This document shows, in pieces, positions 1-12,270 of a stretch of 64,000 bases of DNA. Under the pieces are notes generated by a model, which worked only from the letters and a program-made list of their open reading frames with translations, had not been told where the DNA came from and made no database searches. Origin of the DNA: Biomphalaria glabrata (Eukaryota; Mollusca; Gastropoda; Planorbidae); NCBI RefSeq assembly GCF_947242115.1, contig NC_074723.1:31442043-31506042 (forward strand), read 5' to 3'. Both the position numbers and the translations under genes were made by a program. Numbering within the stretch: position 1 is the stretch's first letter; each line of letters opens with the position of its first letter.

Positions 1-243
1 AAGAACATGTGTACAATTTTATAAGATATATTTTTTTAAAAAAAGGAAACAACTTATCTTAAACTGGCCAATCAGAAATAGCCAGAGTTAAACCTCCTGT
101 TGACTTCCAAAATGTAAATATTTATTTTATTTAGATTATAATGCAGGGGAGAAAGTAGAGCGTCTCAAACTTCAATAAGTCTTCTCCAATGCGTTTCTAG
201 ATTCTACACATCAGTCTTATGTCAGAACCGTCAAGTCTCTCCC

Positions 244-396
244 GAGTGTTATGGAGAGTCTATGTGTGTTTGTTTTGTGTGTTTCTATGGTGACGAGTGT
301 TATGGAGAGTCTATGTGTGTTTGTTTTGTGTGTTTCTATGGTGACGAGTGTTATGGAGAGTCTATGTGTGTTTGTTTTGTGTGTTTCTATGGTGAC
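244..396. repeat. 51-bp tandem repeat, 3 copies
   Basis: Three nearly perfect 51-bp units, each beginning GAGTGTTATGGAGAG and ending TTTCTATGGTGAC. Because 51 is a multiple of three, both strands stay open by chance; I see no gene here. Bases 1-243 hold nothing recognisable. Confidence 0.9.
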
Positions 397-464
397 GGAG
401 AAAGAATGATGCAAGATAGGTGGCATTGTCGTCAGCGGTCTTAGGGCAGACGACTCTTCATCTT

Positions 465-865
465 CTTCTTCTTCTTGAAACTGTCAGGTAGAGTTGGAAC
501 TCTAGGCCAGCAAAAGTGAACAAGAGCTCCCTCTCACCGGCCTGAATGAGAACAGTGTACACTGTTCTGTCTGGCGGGTGGGTCAGACTCGTGGCAAGAG
601 GCCGCGTACACTAAGACCCCCGCCATTTTCCTTTTCTATACCAGGCTAACCGTGCGGGACACCTCATTTATGTAACGGCCCCTTGAGGAACAGCGCCTGG
701 ATTGTGACAAGGTTGTGGAAGCACAGTGCAATGAGGATGCTCTCGCACCTCCTTAGGCATCCCCACGGGAGTCTTGTTTGCTACCCTTTAGCCTAATCCT
801 CCTACGATCGTGTCCACCCGGGCGCCACTATGAGGCAGGGTAGCATGCCAGGGGGCAGACGACTC
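465..865. repeat. dispersed repeat family A, copy 1
   Basis: Shares CTCTAGGCCAGCAAAAG, a central block around TACCAGGCTAA, and the end block ATCCCCACGGGAGT through CACCCGGGCGCCACTATG with 49683-50065. The class is unknown; it could be a relic of a repeated gene or an unclassified transposon. A CTT microsatellite lies at its left edge. Confidence 0.65.
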
Positions 866-1767
866 CAGAACGTGAGACTGAAAAGAATATTTGAGTGAGT
901 TCGATTTTGTTCTAAATACCTTTTATATTATTCCTAAATTCTACCAAAATTTATTTTCATTTCATATCAAGTTGATTTTGTCTATTTTGCCATTTGTATA
1001 CTAAATATGGTTCACAAAGAATTTATTCAAGTCGTTTTAAGTTTTATAAGTTAAGATATAATACGCCTACAAACATTTAGTTGTCTACCATCGGTCTGAT
1101 GCTACAAATCAACTACCATCAACTTCACAGACAGGGGCGTAGCCAGGGTGGGCGAGGTGCGGATAATCATAAGATCCTTTCGGGCCCCTACTTGATGGAG
1201 GCCCCCAACTGAGCCATTTTCAATGATACCTACAGCAAGCAGCACATATACAGCACTAGAAATAGTGCTATACAGACGCCGGGGCAGTGACTTTCTAACG
1301 GTTTAAATGCCAGGAAACACGTGGCGCAAGGTCCCGATGGGGTGTTCGGTCTAAGGAAGCATCATTGGTATCAGTTTGAGAACAACTGGGCTAAAGAATA
1401 ATAACACTTTTCGTGTTTTTTTTAATTGAAATCTACCAGGTCATCTCAAACTCTTAATCTCCTTATATAGAGGTTAATATATCTATACAGCTTTGTATAT
1501 ACATTTCGAGGTAGTGTCAGATTCCTGGAAATAGCAGAGGAGTTCTCACGTAGACGCTATCTTCTGTTGAAAGGAGGTCAAGGGAGCTTCGTTGGGAGTG
1601 GGAAAAAAAATTTGTTGTAAGCAGCTCAGTGTCAAGCAACGTAAAGAAACATACGAAGATTAGAAAATTGCCAAGTTTCATTTTCTAGCTAGATCCAAGA
1701 TTGAAACCAGTGATTCCCAAAAAGGTCTAGTGGTCATCCCCGTCTCTTTGCTTGTATTTGTGTGTAT
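866..1767. other. intergenic, nothing recognised
   Basis: No gene seen. A GGGGCGTAGCCAGGGTGG stretch at 1135 looks like the edge of a dispersed repeat, but no second copy is present in the window to define it. Confidence 0.4.
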
Positions 1768-2126
1768 TGTTTGTGCGCTTCCGCGGTGATGTGTAATTGA
1801 ACTATATACAAACTCAAAGGAGGTAATGCCGAGCTCAAAGCTGGAACAGCAACACCGACGAAAGGCTAACAATCGATAAATAGAGTCGACGCTAGTGTTG
1901 AAATAACAAAACACTTTTAATACTCAATGCGGGAACCGTCGGATGCCCTCTATTACTACCCGTCTCTAGAATTCTTCTGATTCCTACTGTAAATGAGAAA
2001 GTGTCTTGATTCTAGCGTCTAGTAGAGCGTTCTTACTTATTTAAACATCTATCACGTCATTTGTTACTAAGTAAAACTTTCCCCTTATTCCCGAAACAAA
2101 TACTAAATCCTAATCATATCATAACA
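1768..2126. mobile_element. solo-LTR-like relic, family L1
   Basis: Begins TGTTTGTGCGC and ends ATCATAACA, that is TG...CA with short inverted ends, and is flanked by a 4-bp direct repeat GTAT (1764-1767 and 2127-2130). It is similar along its length to 7315-7677. No internal coding region is adjacent, which fits a solo LTR of an LTR retrotransposon. Old and diverged. Confidence 0.5.
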
Positions 2127-2829
2127 GTATGAAACATCTGTCAAACTTACACATTTCTAGAATACTCCTAACTTGATTCTTTACTAGAATCACTTTAATG
2201 TCCAGAATGCGTTTAATATTGTTGTAACTCCGCTCCCGAGCCACACTGATGGTGCGCATGAGAGCACCATTCAACCCAAGTAGTAGGAGACATGTTGATT
2301 CTACATGAAGAAGGACTGGTGTAGATCCGGCTGAAGTTATGGGAGTCTGAACAGTCTGGGGCTAAGTGATGTCCTGTGTGATCCTACTGTTTGGGAGACC
2401 TGGAGCGAAAGTGTGTTGGTGGTCTTTTCTAGTATTAAGAAGGACTTTTCGAACTTAAGACATTACTCCCTGCGACGTGATAGCGGAGGTCCATGTCTAA
2501 CTATTTATTGATAGCTTTTAATGAATACATCGTCTATTATTACCTCCTACCTTTCGTTGAGTGTTTGCCTTGAGTTACAACAATAATATCCTTTGTTTTC
2601 ACCCAGTTACTCTGTATCCTATAAATGTCACTTCTAGCTTGGTTTAACTTTAAAGCAATATTGTTGTGGTTTTTTTTTTTTGTTGTTTTTTTTTATCTCC
2701 TTCCTTTGATGTGTTACTCTCGCGTTTAACGGAAGACACAAATGTGGTCAATAAAAGAAATTGTCTTTTCTCTGAATCAATAAATAACTCTGTTGAATTG
2801 TACTTCTAGAGTTTACTCATTCCTATGGC
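2127..2829. other. intergenic, nothing recognised
   Basis: AT-rich sequence with T-runs near 2670-2700. No gene, exon-like block or repeat with a second copy seen. Confidence 0.4.
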
Positions 2830-3310
2830 ATGTAATTACTTTTTTGCACCCACCTTCACCTTCGCCTATGCCTTAGTCTGTTGGACCGTTGGGGCACCAC
2901 ACAAGATTTTTTTATTATTCCTCTGTCTTTTGCCTTGGATAGAACCTCTTTCAATGGCAGGCCCGTCCATTCTTGTATGTTGTCTTTCCATCACTTTCTC
3001 TGTCTGCCTCATTTTTTTTCCTGGTACTATTCCTTGAAAGATGGTCTTTGCAAGCCCCGATGACCTTGCAATATGGCCATAAGGATTTTATTTGATTGTT
3101 TTACAATAGTTAGCAGGTCATAGTAGGGTCCAATGAGTCCAATCGCTGTAGTAGCCCTGTCTCTATCTCTTCGTGTGTAATGCGGTCTTTAAATGTGATA
3201 CCTAGGATCCTTCTGTAGAATCTCAATTCCATTGCTAGGATCCTCCTCTCTAGCTCTGCAGTCAGCGTTCAAGACTCGCAAGCATATAAAAATTCTGGCC
3301 ATGACCATTT
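2830..3310 (-). mobile_element. LINE 3'-end relic
   Basis: Minus-strand translation in broken frames gives the C-terminal tail typical of many animal LINE reverse transcriptases: a segment resembling QGHRGLQRPSFKE, then WKDNIQEWTGLPLKE, then a VVPQRSNRL-like end. Truncated at its 5' end and not coding now. Confidence 0.6.
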
Positions 3311-3972
3311 GTATACTTTTTTTTTAACTATCCAAAATTTACACACATTCTTGGTGTTAACCTTGAGTTCTTACTAACACAATTGTAGCAGCATACGGTG
3401 ATTTCGAATGTTTGATAATGTACTGTAACTCTTATTCTAATAGTTTGTTTAATTTATTTTCAATAAAATCTCTACATAATAAATACTTTTTTCATCGAGT
3501 CCGAGGATTAATACGGATTACAGTATTTCACGTGGCTACTCGGTCTTTGTAGTAAATAGGTCAAGGTTAAATACGTGACATTTTATGCTTGTCATTTGTC
3601 GACTTAATTTTACGCTGTATTATTCTTGTTTGGACAGGAACTCCGGTAAAGATTTTTGGATGTTCCTTGAGTGTATTTGATATTTCTTTCTTTGGGAGGA
3701 AATGTTATCAAACTTGATATCTTTCAAAGTTTCAGTTTGTTTTGATGATGTTGGTGATATAAGTTCATTTGTGTCATCTTTATCTTCTAAATTATTATTT
3801 CATTATAAATTCATGACAAGCAAATGTAAGTATAATTTGTTCTCAGAAGGAAATTAATTAATTATGATATCAGAACGAATTTACAGATTAATCATAAAAT
3901 TTCACTTCATTCCCATGAGAAAGGGACACAAATATTTAATTTGATAGCATTTCGAATAATAAGTAAATGAAT
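3311..3972. other. AT-rich intergenic, nothing recognised
   Basis: No gene or repeat could be supported. Confidence 0.4.
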
Positions 3973-4212
3973 TTCACCTTTCAGACCTTACGATCTATTT
4001 GGCATCTGTTTCTGTGTCCAAGCATTAACGAGAATGTCATGTGGCCAGAACAACGACCAATCGCCCTTACTTTTCCCCAACTATAGTCAGGACCTGTGGA
4101 CTCAGAGTCGCTCTGTTGATCCCGATATAAAAAATCACAGTCTTCACCAGGACTCGAACCCGGACCGTCGGTTCGGAAGCTTAGCTTTACCACTCAGCCA
4201 CCGGGCCACCAG
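3973..4212 (-). mobile_element. tRNA-derived SINE, family S1
   Basis: Minus-strand copy. The tRNA-like head at the right end contains an A-box-like GGCTGAGTGG and a B box GGTTCGAGTCC. The body includes the family-typical CATGTGGCCA and TTTCAGACCTT on the plus strand. Confidence 0.8.
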
Positions 4213-4662
4213 AATTGAAATGTATACAAATTATTATTTTAAAAAACCAACTGACCTGAAGTAGACAAACTTTAAAATCACAGAAAGCGACGATAACTCT
4301 AGTGACAAGGGAGAGAATACTGGTCTATATAGTACGAAGACAAGTGATAATCTCATGTCTCAGACTGTAGGAAACTTTCTTATCAGTTCAAGTTACAACA
4401 ACATCTCTAAGTCAACATAACGTCCTGGTAGTTAATAGGACAAGCGTGACCAGAGAGAAATCCTTGACCAGTGTGACTTGAACAATTATCAAGAAATTTA
4501 ATAGTCTGTAACGTAATGAGTTGAGATAGAGACAGAAAAGAGAGAGAGAGGGGGAGAGGGAGAGGAAGACTGATAAAGAGAGAGCCACAGAGAGAGATCA
4601 GAGTTATGTACTCTTGTTTGCGCTAAAGAGTTAGTCATATCAAGAGAAACTGATCGCTGGTC

Positions 4663-4736
4663 AGGTCATGTGGTATAGAAAAAAAAAATCTTTGTTTTAA
4701 ATAAATACTGGCGTTGTCTCATGAATCGAAGTAAGT
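4663..4736 (+). promoter_or_regulatory. putative promoter / noncoding exon 0 donor of copy 1
   Basis: AGGTCA at 4663-4668 is followed by a donor-like GTAAGT at 4731-4736. A related GTCAACATAACG lies upstream near 4411. This is the weakest member of the five-copy set described at copies 2-5 and is assigned by position and donor only. The leader intron would run to the acceptor ending at 6832, 9 nt before the ATG. Confidence 0.3.
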
Positions 4737-4923
4737 GTTTGTTTTTTCTTCTTTATACTACATAGTACATTCATTTTCTTTATAGATCAGTGAACTCTTG
4801 ACTATCTTTTCCTCTTTATTTAGTCTTGTGTAGTATTTGTCAGCCTCTCATTTGGTGCTAGCAAAAAGCTATCAACTTTAATACCAAACTTTTGAGATAG
4901 TTTTTTTGTTTCTTATTATTACC

Positions 4924-5195
4924 TGATGAGGAGCGGTGGCCGAGTGATAAAGCGCTTGGCTTCCGAACCGGAGGGTCCCGGGTTCGAATCTTGGTGAAGA
5001 CTGGGATTTTTACATTTCGGGATATTTAAAGTCCGCCCAGTTCTAATTAGGTGCCTGACATTAGTTGTGGAAAAATAAAGGGGTTGGTCGTTGGGCTGAC
5101 CACATGACATCCTCGTTAACCATGGGCCACAGTGACAGATGACCTTTACATCATCTGCCCCATAGATGGGAAGGTCTGAAAGCTGAAACTTTTCT
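4924..5195 (+). mobile_element. tRNA-derived SINE, family S1
   Basis: Plus-strand, nearly full-length. The head reads GGTGGCCGAGTGATAAAGCG, B box GGTTCGAATC, then GTGAAGACTGGGATTTT and the tail AAGGTCTGAAAG. It lies inside the putative leader intron of copy 1. Confidence 0.85.
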
Positions 5196-6832
5196 TAACT
5201 ACTACTACACACAGTGAATCTTTTTTTTCATCACAGTAAAAAAAAAATATTTAAATTTAAAAATTCAATAATGAACATTTTGAATCTTTTGATTATTGTT
5301 TTAAGCTGAAAGATTGCAATTAAAGTCATCTTTTTATTTCAGAAAGATCACTTCATTAATAAATTATTTACAGTTTCTAATTTTTGAGACTCAGGGGAAT
5401 TAACAAACTAATAATATATTTTTTTATTATTATTGAATATCATATCAGTGATGTCCCTTTTGCATAAGACAGCGCCATAGACATATATATATAGACTGGA
5501 CGATAAAGTAAAAATTATTATGGGAAACATTTGGGAAAAGATAAGTTTGTATGAGTTATACAGCAGTTATGAGCAGTGTAAAATTAAAAGTATTTATAGT
5601 TGGGTTTTTTTTCAGCCATAACCTATATAATTGATAGAACCCCTTCTGTATTATTATATCTCTAATCGTGCCTAATTATAAATAGTTTTAAATACTAGAT
5701 TTAGATCTAGTCTATATAGATACTATAGTAAAAAAATACTACTTACTACTAGTACTATACCACTATACTATACTCTAAACTATAATTGTAATCTGTCTAG
5801 TCTATAGTCTATAGTTAGTATATAAATAGTCTAGGACTAGATTCAAGATTGTCACTAGATCTATAATCTATACTTATACTAGATCTAGTCTATAGTCTAC
5901 ATGCATAGATGATAGACTGACTAGTTTAATAGTTAGTAGTAAAAAGTATGAAAAGTATTAGACCTAGTTATTACAAATATTAGTCATATTTATTAGATTT
6001 AGATCTATCAATATTAAATTAGTGACAGTCACATTGTCAGTGACACTGAATTATTCTGACTTACTGAAACTGAAAGTTAATGTGTATAATATTCAATTTT
6101 TTTTTCAACCTTAAGAATTTATCCTTGGCCTATCGTACTACGAACATTAGAGCACGTTCTGCTCATTTTTTTTTTGACTAAAAACTAATTCTAACAATTT
6201 GAGTCGATAAGACGACCGCCATACATTAATAAAGAAGCCGTGTCAACAAACATAGATCCACATCACAAACCTATATATATTTGCCTATGTCTATGATAAT
6301 GAAACAAAGGCAAAATATTGGGAATATGGCAGTTTTGTACTTTTCAAAACTAAAGATCATAATTATATATTGGCTGAAATGTTAGTCCAAGAATTTATAG
6401 CTCAATTGCCGCCATTTTTTTTTTCACATCGATAGAGTACATAAAACATATTTGACTTCCCCCAAATAAAAATAACTTCCTACTTCCAGTCTATATTTAT
6501 TTATGTCTATGGACAGCGCCTATGCAAAGATAAGACTCTCCAATTTCACTATATCATTTGAACATAAAATTAGGAATTGTTTTATTTTTAATGTATTATT
6601 ATATTGCTTTGAACTATAAAATGTTTTATTCAAAGTGGATTAGAAATAAAGATGGGGGAGGGTGGGGGGGGGGGCTTATCAAAATAAATAGTATGATCCC
6701 TGGTAACAAATCAACGGACGTAGAATGACGTCATATGAGTGGAAACAACTTGCAGCCCTGTGCGTCAGAAAGATTAAAAGCATCGAAAAAAAAATAGTTT
6801 TGTCTGAAGCATTTGTGATTCATTTATTTCAG
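5196..6832. other. AT-rich putative leader intron of copy 1
   Basis: Low-complexity DNA rich in overlapping CTAGATCTAG-type words between 5690 and 6010, T-runs, and a G-run at 6658-6674. CATTTATTTCAG at 6821-6832 is the presumed acceptor. TGACGTCAT near 6726 is a CRE-like palindrome of unknown meaning. No coding exon seen. Confidence 0.45.
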
Positions 6833-7194
6833 TACAAGACTATGGACATCATAACACTTGGTTTGATCTTCTTCACTTCCATGCTGGTCTACGCTTACTA
6901 TCGCTTCGCTAAGAAATCCCTGAACGTGCCCCCATGTCCAGTCAGACCATGGCCCATAGTAGGTCATCTGTTGACATTGAAGGCAGACCAGAGACCACAG
7001 TTCAAACAGTGGCGGGAGCAGTGTGGAGACATTTTTAGGTCAGTGCCAAGAAGATTTTAATTAAAATTCTCTTTGTTTCAACAAATATTAACATAAAGTA
7101 TGTTTTTATTAGCAGATAATAAATATATCATACAATTTATTTTATTTTCAATAGTTACTTGGAAATTGATGTTTTATTGTGAAATTTTTTCTGC

Positions 7195-7870
7195 GCATCC
7201 AAAGCTTCTTTCCTTTCGGAGTGTTTTGATTCTGTGACATTTTTCGTCTCGAGAGACGAACTTTTCCCATAGCTACTTCTTGTGTGACTAAAGAGGCCAA
7301 TCCTTGATACACAGTGTTAAGGCTTCCGCGCGGTGTTGATTCTATGAAATATATCTAGTGTAGATCTACGTCTGACTGGAAGTAACGCTGAACTCGAACT
7401 ACTTCAGTAACACCGGCGAATGGCCGAAACAATCAAAATGTGTAGTCGACGTTGATGTAGTTTTACAAATATATTTAATCATCAAGAAGGGAAACGTCCG
7501 ATGTCAGCTATGTCCGTAAATCCGTAAATCTATTCTACTGCTCTACACAAAGCGTCTTCCTTAAAGCGTCACTTAGAGCGTTCTTATTTTTTAAAGAACT
7601 GTCACGTCACTTGTCGCTAAGTAAAACTTTCCTCTTATTCCCGAAACAAATAACTAATTCCTAATCATATCATAACAACAGCTGGCAAGCTGTAGACACA
7701 GGTTGGGCATATGTAATCACCAGGCGCCGTTGCATTTTTACCCTTCTTTCTGCTGCCGTTGTGTATGGCATCTGCAATCCGTGACCCTTCCTGTGTGCTC
7801 TCTCTCCATGTGGATCTATTCAGTGACACTTTTCCCCAGCCGTTAGTGTCGATCTTAAAGAGCTTCATGG
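7195..7870. repeat. dispersed repeat family B, split by a solo LTR
   Basis: Halves 7195-7314 and 7678-7870 match one continuous block at 10308-10575 (CGTCTCGAGAGACGA, TGTGTGACTAAAGAGGCCAATCC-like text, GTAATCACCAGGCGCCGTT). The 363-bp insert between them is the LTR-like relic. Class unknown. Confidence 0.65.
7315..7677. mobile_element. solo-LTR-like relic, family L1
   Basis: TGTTAAGG...CATAACA element flanked by a 4-bp duplication ACAG (7311-7314 and 7678-7681). It is inserted in family B repeat; the empty version is at 10308-10575. Similar to 1768-2126. A MITE with TGTTA ends is an alternative. Confidence 0.55.
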
Positions 7871-8194
7871 TTTGTTTGCATACATTCTTATACCGTGAAA
7901 TTGCGTTCAGTTTTGATTTAAGTTTTGTCAATCGAACTCATCTCTTAGGTCTAGTGTTTAAGTTATATCTGCATGTGAATGTTGTGAGCTTGTTCATACG
8001 TGAAATGAGGCCTTTGTAATACAAATAATGTACAAGAACGCGCTGTCAATCTGCAGACATGTTACATTGGTATTACATGCAAAGATTATTTTAATAATAT
8101 ATTTTCATTAATACCACAGTTTCTCTTAACCTCTACGTGACGTTTTCCTTAGAAAGTTGCATTGTATTAAATGATTCCATTGATAAGAGTAAGA

Positions 8195-8310
8195 GTTCTT
8201 TTCTCTGTTTGTATCTGTGTTTGTATCTGTGTGTTTGTATATGTGTTTGTATCTGTGTGTTTCTATATCTGCTGTGTTTGTTATTGTGTTTGTATCTGTT
8301 TGTTGTTGTG
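8195..8310. repeat. TGTTTGTATCTG microsatellite
   Basis: Degenerate repeats of TGTTTGTATCTGTG in intron 1 of copy 1. Non-coding. Confidence 0.7.
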
Positions 8311-8559
8311 ATCGGTGTCTTGTATCTTTTCTGTTGTGGTATAATATTAAAAAACGTCAGCTAGGTTTTATGGTGTGTGGGTGTGTGTGTGCTTCAAAGG
8401 TGATCATTAAGAAAGGGAGTATTTATTGTTAGTTGTAGACAGGGAGCATTAACTGAAATGTTAGTCTCGCAGGAGGATGCAAGATAAGCGGCGTTGTCGT
8501 AAGCTGTGTTTAATACGACAGAAGAATTCAGAATGTCAAAGATTAAAGACGTGTTTTTA

Positions 8560-9110
8560 TAATGAGATAATAAGGCTTGTCTTCGAGTCCGAAGATTAGT
8601 GAGGAATGCAGTATTTCCCGTGGTTGCGCAGCCCCAGCTGTGACCTATATATTTTGCCACATTCCAGGGCAAGCATAACATTGTCCGTAGATGATCGATT
8701 TAGATTTTCTTTTCGCCGTCTGCGTCTGTCCTTGGTAGCGGATTTTCTTTTGGTCTCAAATGTGTATCCCGCGCCTTTGTGAGTGACCTCCACCTGTCTC
8801 GTTCTGAGGCCGCATGCAACCAGATGCTCTCTTCTATGTCAGCTAAGGTAAGTCGGCGCGTAAGTCTTTGAAGCGTTTCCGTGGGGCGCTTCTTTTACGT
8901 CGACCACCCTTTAGCTCACGAAAAAAGACTGCCTCTAGTATACGTTCGTCTCCCATACGGGATACGTGCCCTGCCCAGCGTAACTGTTGGATCATAAGAA
9001 GTCCCTCTATACTGTCCATACCGGCATTCGCAAAGACATCGCTGTTTGTAGTGCGGTCTTGCCACCGTCTGTCCATGATGGAGTACATCAAGTAGTCTTA
9101 CTTGCTTTCT
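8560..9110 (-). mobile_element. LINE 3'-end relic (CR1/L2-like tail)
   Basis: Minus strand encodes, in pieces, WQDRTTNSDVFANAGMDSIE, then LRWAGHVSRMGDERI, then GGRRKRSAPRKRFKDL, followed by a cysteine-histidine finger-like CGKIYRSQLGLRNH. This is the standard C-terminal end of many animal LINE ORF2 proteins. The distal part (8580-8730) recurs at 18960-19110 and 32505-32655. Confidence 0.75.
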
Positions 9111-9238
9111 GTATAGTGTGCATGTCTCAGATCAACATAAAAGAGTTGAGAGAACCACCGCCTAGATTTGTTTAAATATCAGTTTATAATTTCATTGCAA
9201 GTTTAATTCGCTTATATTAATATAATGTATGTGTTAAT

Positions 9239-9362
9239 CGCGCCAAAACGTCCCGTCGCCAAAACGGCTCGCGCCAAAACGTCCCGTCGCCAAAACGTCC
9301 CGTCGCCAAAACGGCGGGGCCAAAACGGCGGGGCCAAAACGGCGGCGCCAAAACGTCACGTA
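9239..9362. repeat. GC-rich CGCCAAAACGTCCCGT tandem array
   Basis: About eight imperfect 13-15 bp units (CGCCAAAACGTCCCGT, later GGGGCCAAAACGGCG). A sharp GC-rich and CpG-rich island inside an AT-rich intron. Confidence 0.85.
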
Positions 9363-9921
9363 CCGCTAAAAGTTTTATTTCATTTTGTAGAAGTTATTTC
9401 AAGTTTTTAAAGTTATAATATAACAATGGACCAGGAATATTCATGCCATAGTGTGTGTTTTTTAATTTTTGAAGTAACAAAATTTAAAAAATCATTCGGC
9501 GTTACATTTTTGACATAAAAGCAAACAGGACAACACTTCGTCTTTGATAAGACTCTTCTAACTCTTCAGGAATAGGTAGAGTAGCGTTTCTAGTATTAAA
9601 ACTGTCTGCTATCATTTGGTGCTATAAGACAACGGCCGACAATATATGTTTGGTATGATAACATTTGTATAAAATCATCTTAAGCTTTCTTAGCAAAAGT
9701 TGTCTAAAACAGGTGTTCTAGAGGAAATTGATTATTGTCAATATTATTACTACCAGACTTCGGAGCGAGAATGACTTTTTGAGTGACTTTTTATGTGTGT
9801 GAGTCGGAACCAAACCTGTTACTATTTTACAATCCATTATTAAAATGTTCACCTTTATTTTCAAATTGTAAATTATATTCACATTTAGCATTGCCGCTAA
9901 GTTGCTTCCCTTTTATTTTAG
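9363..9921. other. intron 1 of copy 1, nothing recognised
   Basis: Unremarkable AT-rich intron ending in the acceptor TTTTATTTTAG at 9911-9921. Confidence 0.5.
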
Positions 9922-10307
9922 CGTTTACCTGGGATCTAAACTTCTGGTGGTCATCAATGACTTTGACCTAATTAAAGACACATTTGTGAAAAGAGCAGAC
10001 GACTTTTCAGACAGGCCAATCATGTTCATTGATGAGGTGAGTTTTCAGTTTGATTTCAACACTATGGCTTTGCTGTTTTGTTTTTTTACTTGTGAGAATT
10101 CATCACAAAATTTGTAAGCCTCGGTACAAAGACCTCATTCTCCTGTAAGATAAGTCCAGATACAAGGAAGTGTTCCTCAGATTCTCCTGACAGACCAAGT
10201 CCCACGCTTGCACAAGTTTTATCTATCTCAAGACTTATTGTACCATAACGTACTAGTCACCATTGTGACATCTTTATATTGATCATTCGATTATTTCTCT
10301 CTCTCTC

Positions 10308-10575
10308 TGTGGCATTTTACGTCTCGAGAGACGATCTTTTCCCTTTGCAACTTCTTGTGTGACTAAAGAGACCAATCCTTTATACACATCTGCGATCGCA
10401 GGTTGGACATATGTAATCACCAGGCGCCGTTACATTATCACCCTTCTTTCTGCTTAAATAGTGTATGGCATCTGCAATCCGAGACAGTTCCTTTATGCTC
10501 TCTCTCCATGTAGATCTATTCAGTGCTACTTTTTTCCCAGCTGCTAGTGTCGATTTTGAAGAGCTTCATGTCATT
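10308..10575. repeat. dispersed repeat family B, uninterrupted copy
   Basis: Matches the two halves at 7195-7314 and 7678-7870, without the LTR-like insert. Lies in intron 2 of copy 1. Confidence 0.65.
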
Positions 10576-11345
10576 ATTTCTCTATTGTGTTAATAAACCG
10601 TCTTTCTTGATATTACTTTCGTGCTGATAACGCGAATGTCGTTGTCATGTGTTTTTAACGATCACTACAAGTATTTACATACACAAAGCAACGAACTTGT
10701 TAGCAGATAGTTTATTAGATAAAATAAATAACTTAGCAAGTAATCCAGCCACTAATGCGTAGTACACAATTACAGAATAGATTCAATGATGAAACTGCAG
10801 CTCCATGTTCCGAAATTCCAAACTATAGTAATATACAGTACACCAAAAGGAAGCTAATCTCATCATATGTCTTTCCTCTCTGAGGACTAGGTTGCAAGTA
10901 CCTAAAATCTAACTATCGCTCTCTAACCTCCAGATTTTTCCACGCGAGAAGAACACGGAATTTCATTACAAATCACTACATGTCACAATGAGTTTCAAGA
11001 AGACTGTGACACGTACCTTTGAAACCAGTCATGTTCAGTCTTAGCAGAATCCTGGATTCGTAGAAATAGTGCTCCAAAGTGTCCTTGTTTTGCTGGGAGT
11101 GTCAACATTGAATTCTATTAAAGTCTGTTCCTATCGTGCCAATATTGTTTCTAACAAGACTTGAATCAATAAAAATAACAAAATTCATTAGTCGTAATTA
11201 ATTAATTTTGTCTGACGTTTTAAAAAAGGGCTGTAAATGTGGAGCTCTTCCCCTTAGATAGGCGTTGTTTAACGAAAAATTTATTTCTAAAATGAATTTT
11301 TTAAAACAATTTTACTAATCAGTTTAAGTACCCTCCTCCTTTTGC
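10576..11345. other. intron 2 of copy 1, mostly unrecognised
   Basis: No gene seen. 11155-11265 resembles part of the AT-rich dispersed family D (AATTAATTTTGT, AAATGTGGAGCTCTT). Confidence 0.4.
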
Positions 11346-11516
11346 GAACTGAGGCAGATGATTTAAAGGTTAACGAGCAGGGTATCATGTGGCCAGGTGC
11401 ATTTACTTTCTCCAACTAAATCAGGTACCCGAAATTAAAAATCAGTCTTCACAAAGATTCAAACTTGGGTCCCTTCAGTCTAGGAGCAAAGACTTTACCA
11501 CTCGGCCACAGCGTAC
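11346..11516 (-). mobile_element. tRNA-derived SINE, family S1 (diverged)
   Basis: Minus-strand copy with TTAACGAGCAGGGTATCATG, a mutated B box and an A-box-like GGCCGAGTGG at its right end. Confidence 0.7.
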
Positions 11517-11537
11517 AGTCATTTTAAGTGTTAATAC

Positions 11538-11637
11538 ATATACATATAAATACATATACATATATGTATATATATATCTATCTATATCTATATCTATATC
11601 TATATCTATATCTATATCTATATCTATATCTATATCT

Positions 11638-11720
<83 letters not shown>
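11538..11720. repeat. TATATC / TA microsatellite
   Basis: (TATATC)n passing into pure (TA)n. Long open frames across it on both strands are spurious. Confidence 0.95.
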
Positions 11721-11721
<1 letters not shown>

Positions 11722-11774
11722 CTATTTAAAAACATTTTTAGTACGCAGTTTGTGTTTCTCATAATGTTTTTTTA

Positions 11775-12270
11775 CACAGCTTATATTAACTCACTCTGTC
11801 CGTCTGTCTGTCCTCTGGTAAAAAATGAAACACGTTTTTTTTTCCCATTTACCATTCTCGGATTAAGTTAAAACTTTACATAATTTTATTCATAACCTAC
11901 AAGACATTAATCGATCAAAAATTAAACAATTAGTTCATTGATTGTTGGTAATTTTTTTTTTGATATTGAAATAAGGGAATAAATGCTACTTAATGAGAAA
12001 TGTGGATGAATACATGGATATAAACCCCTTATTACGCTTTGACACGTTTACTATTCCTATTCCCATTGTCGGATCAAGTTTAAATTTTGCATTATTATTC
12101 ATAGTCGACGAGAATACACGAATCAATCCAAATATTAACCAAGTACTTCATCATTTAGTACTAATTAATTAATTTCATTATATGTAGCAGAAAGGGAGCT
12201 AAAACCGATATTTTTAAAATAAACGGAATTAGCGGTTATTTTCCTTAGATGTGCCTTTAAAAAAAATAAA
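11775..12270. repeat. dispersed repeat family D
   Basis: Starts AGCTTATATTAACTCACTCT plus a CCGTCTGT run and includes GATATTGAAATAAGGGAA and AGCAGAAAGGGAGCTAAA. Related blocks are at 16420-16690, 28820-29085, 37213-37640, 43980-44210 and, reversed, 50195-50420. No coding potential seen; class unknown. Confidence 0.6.

Noticed and set aside
6725-6841. In-frame upstream extension of copy 1 exon 1 starting at an ATG at 6725
   Set aside because: The extension is absent from the other four copies, has no membrane-anchor logic, and crosses an acceptor-like CATTTATTTCAG that is conserved 9 nt before the ATG in most copies.
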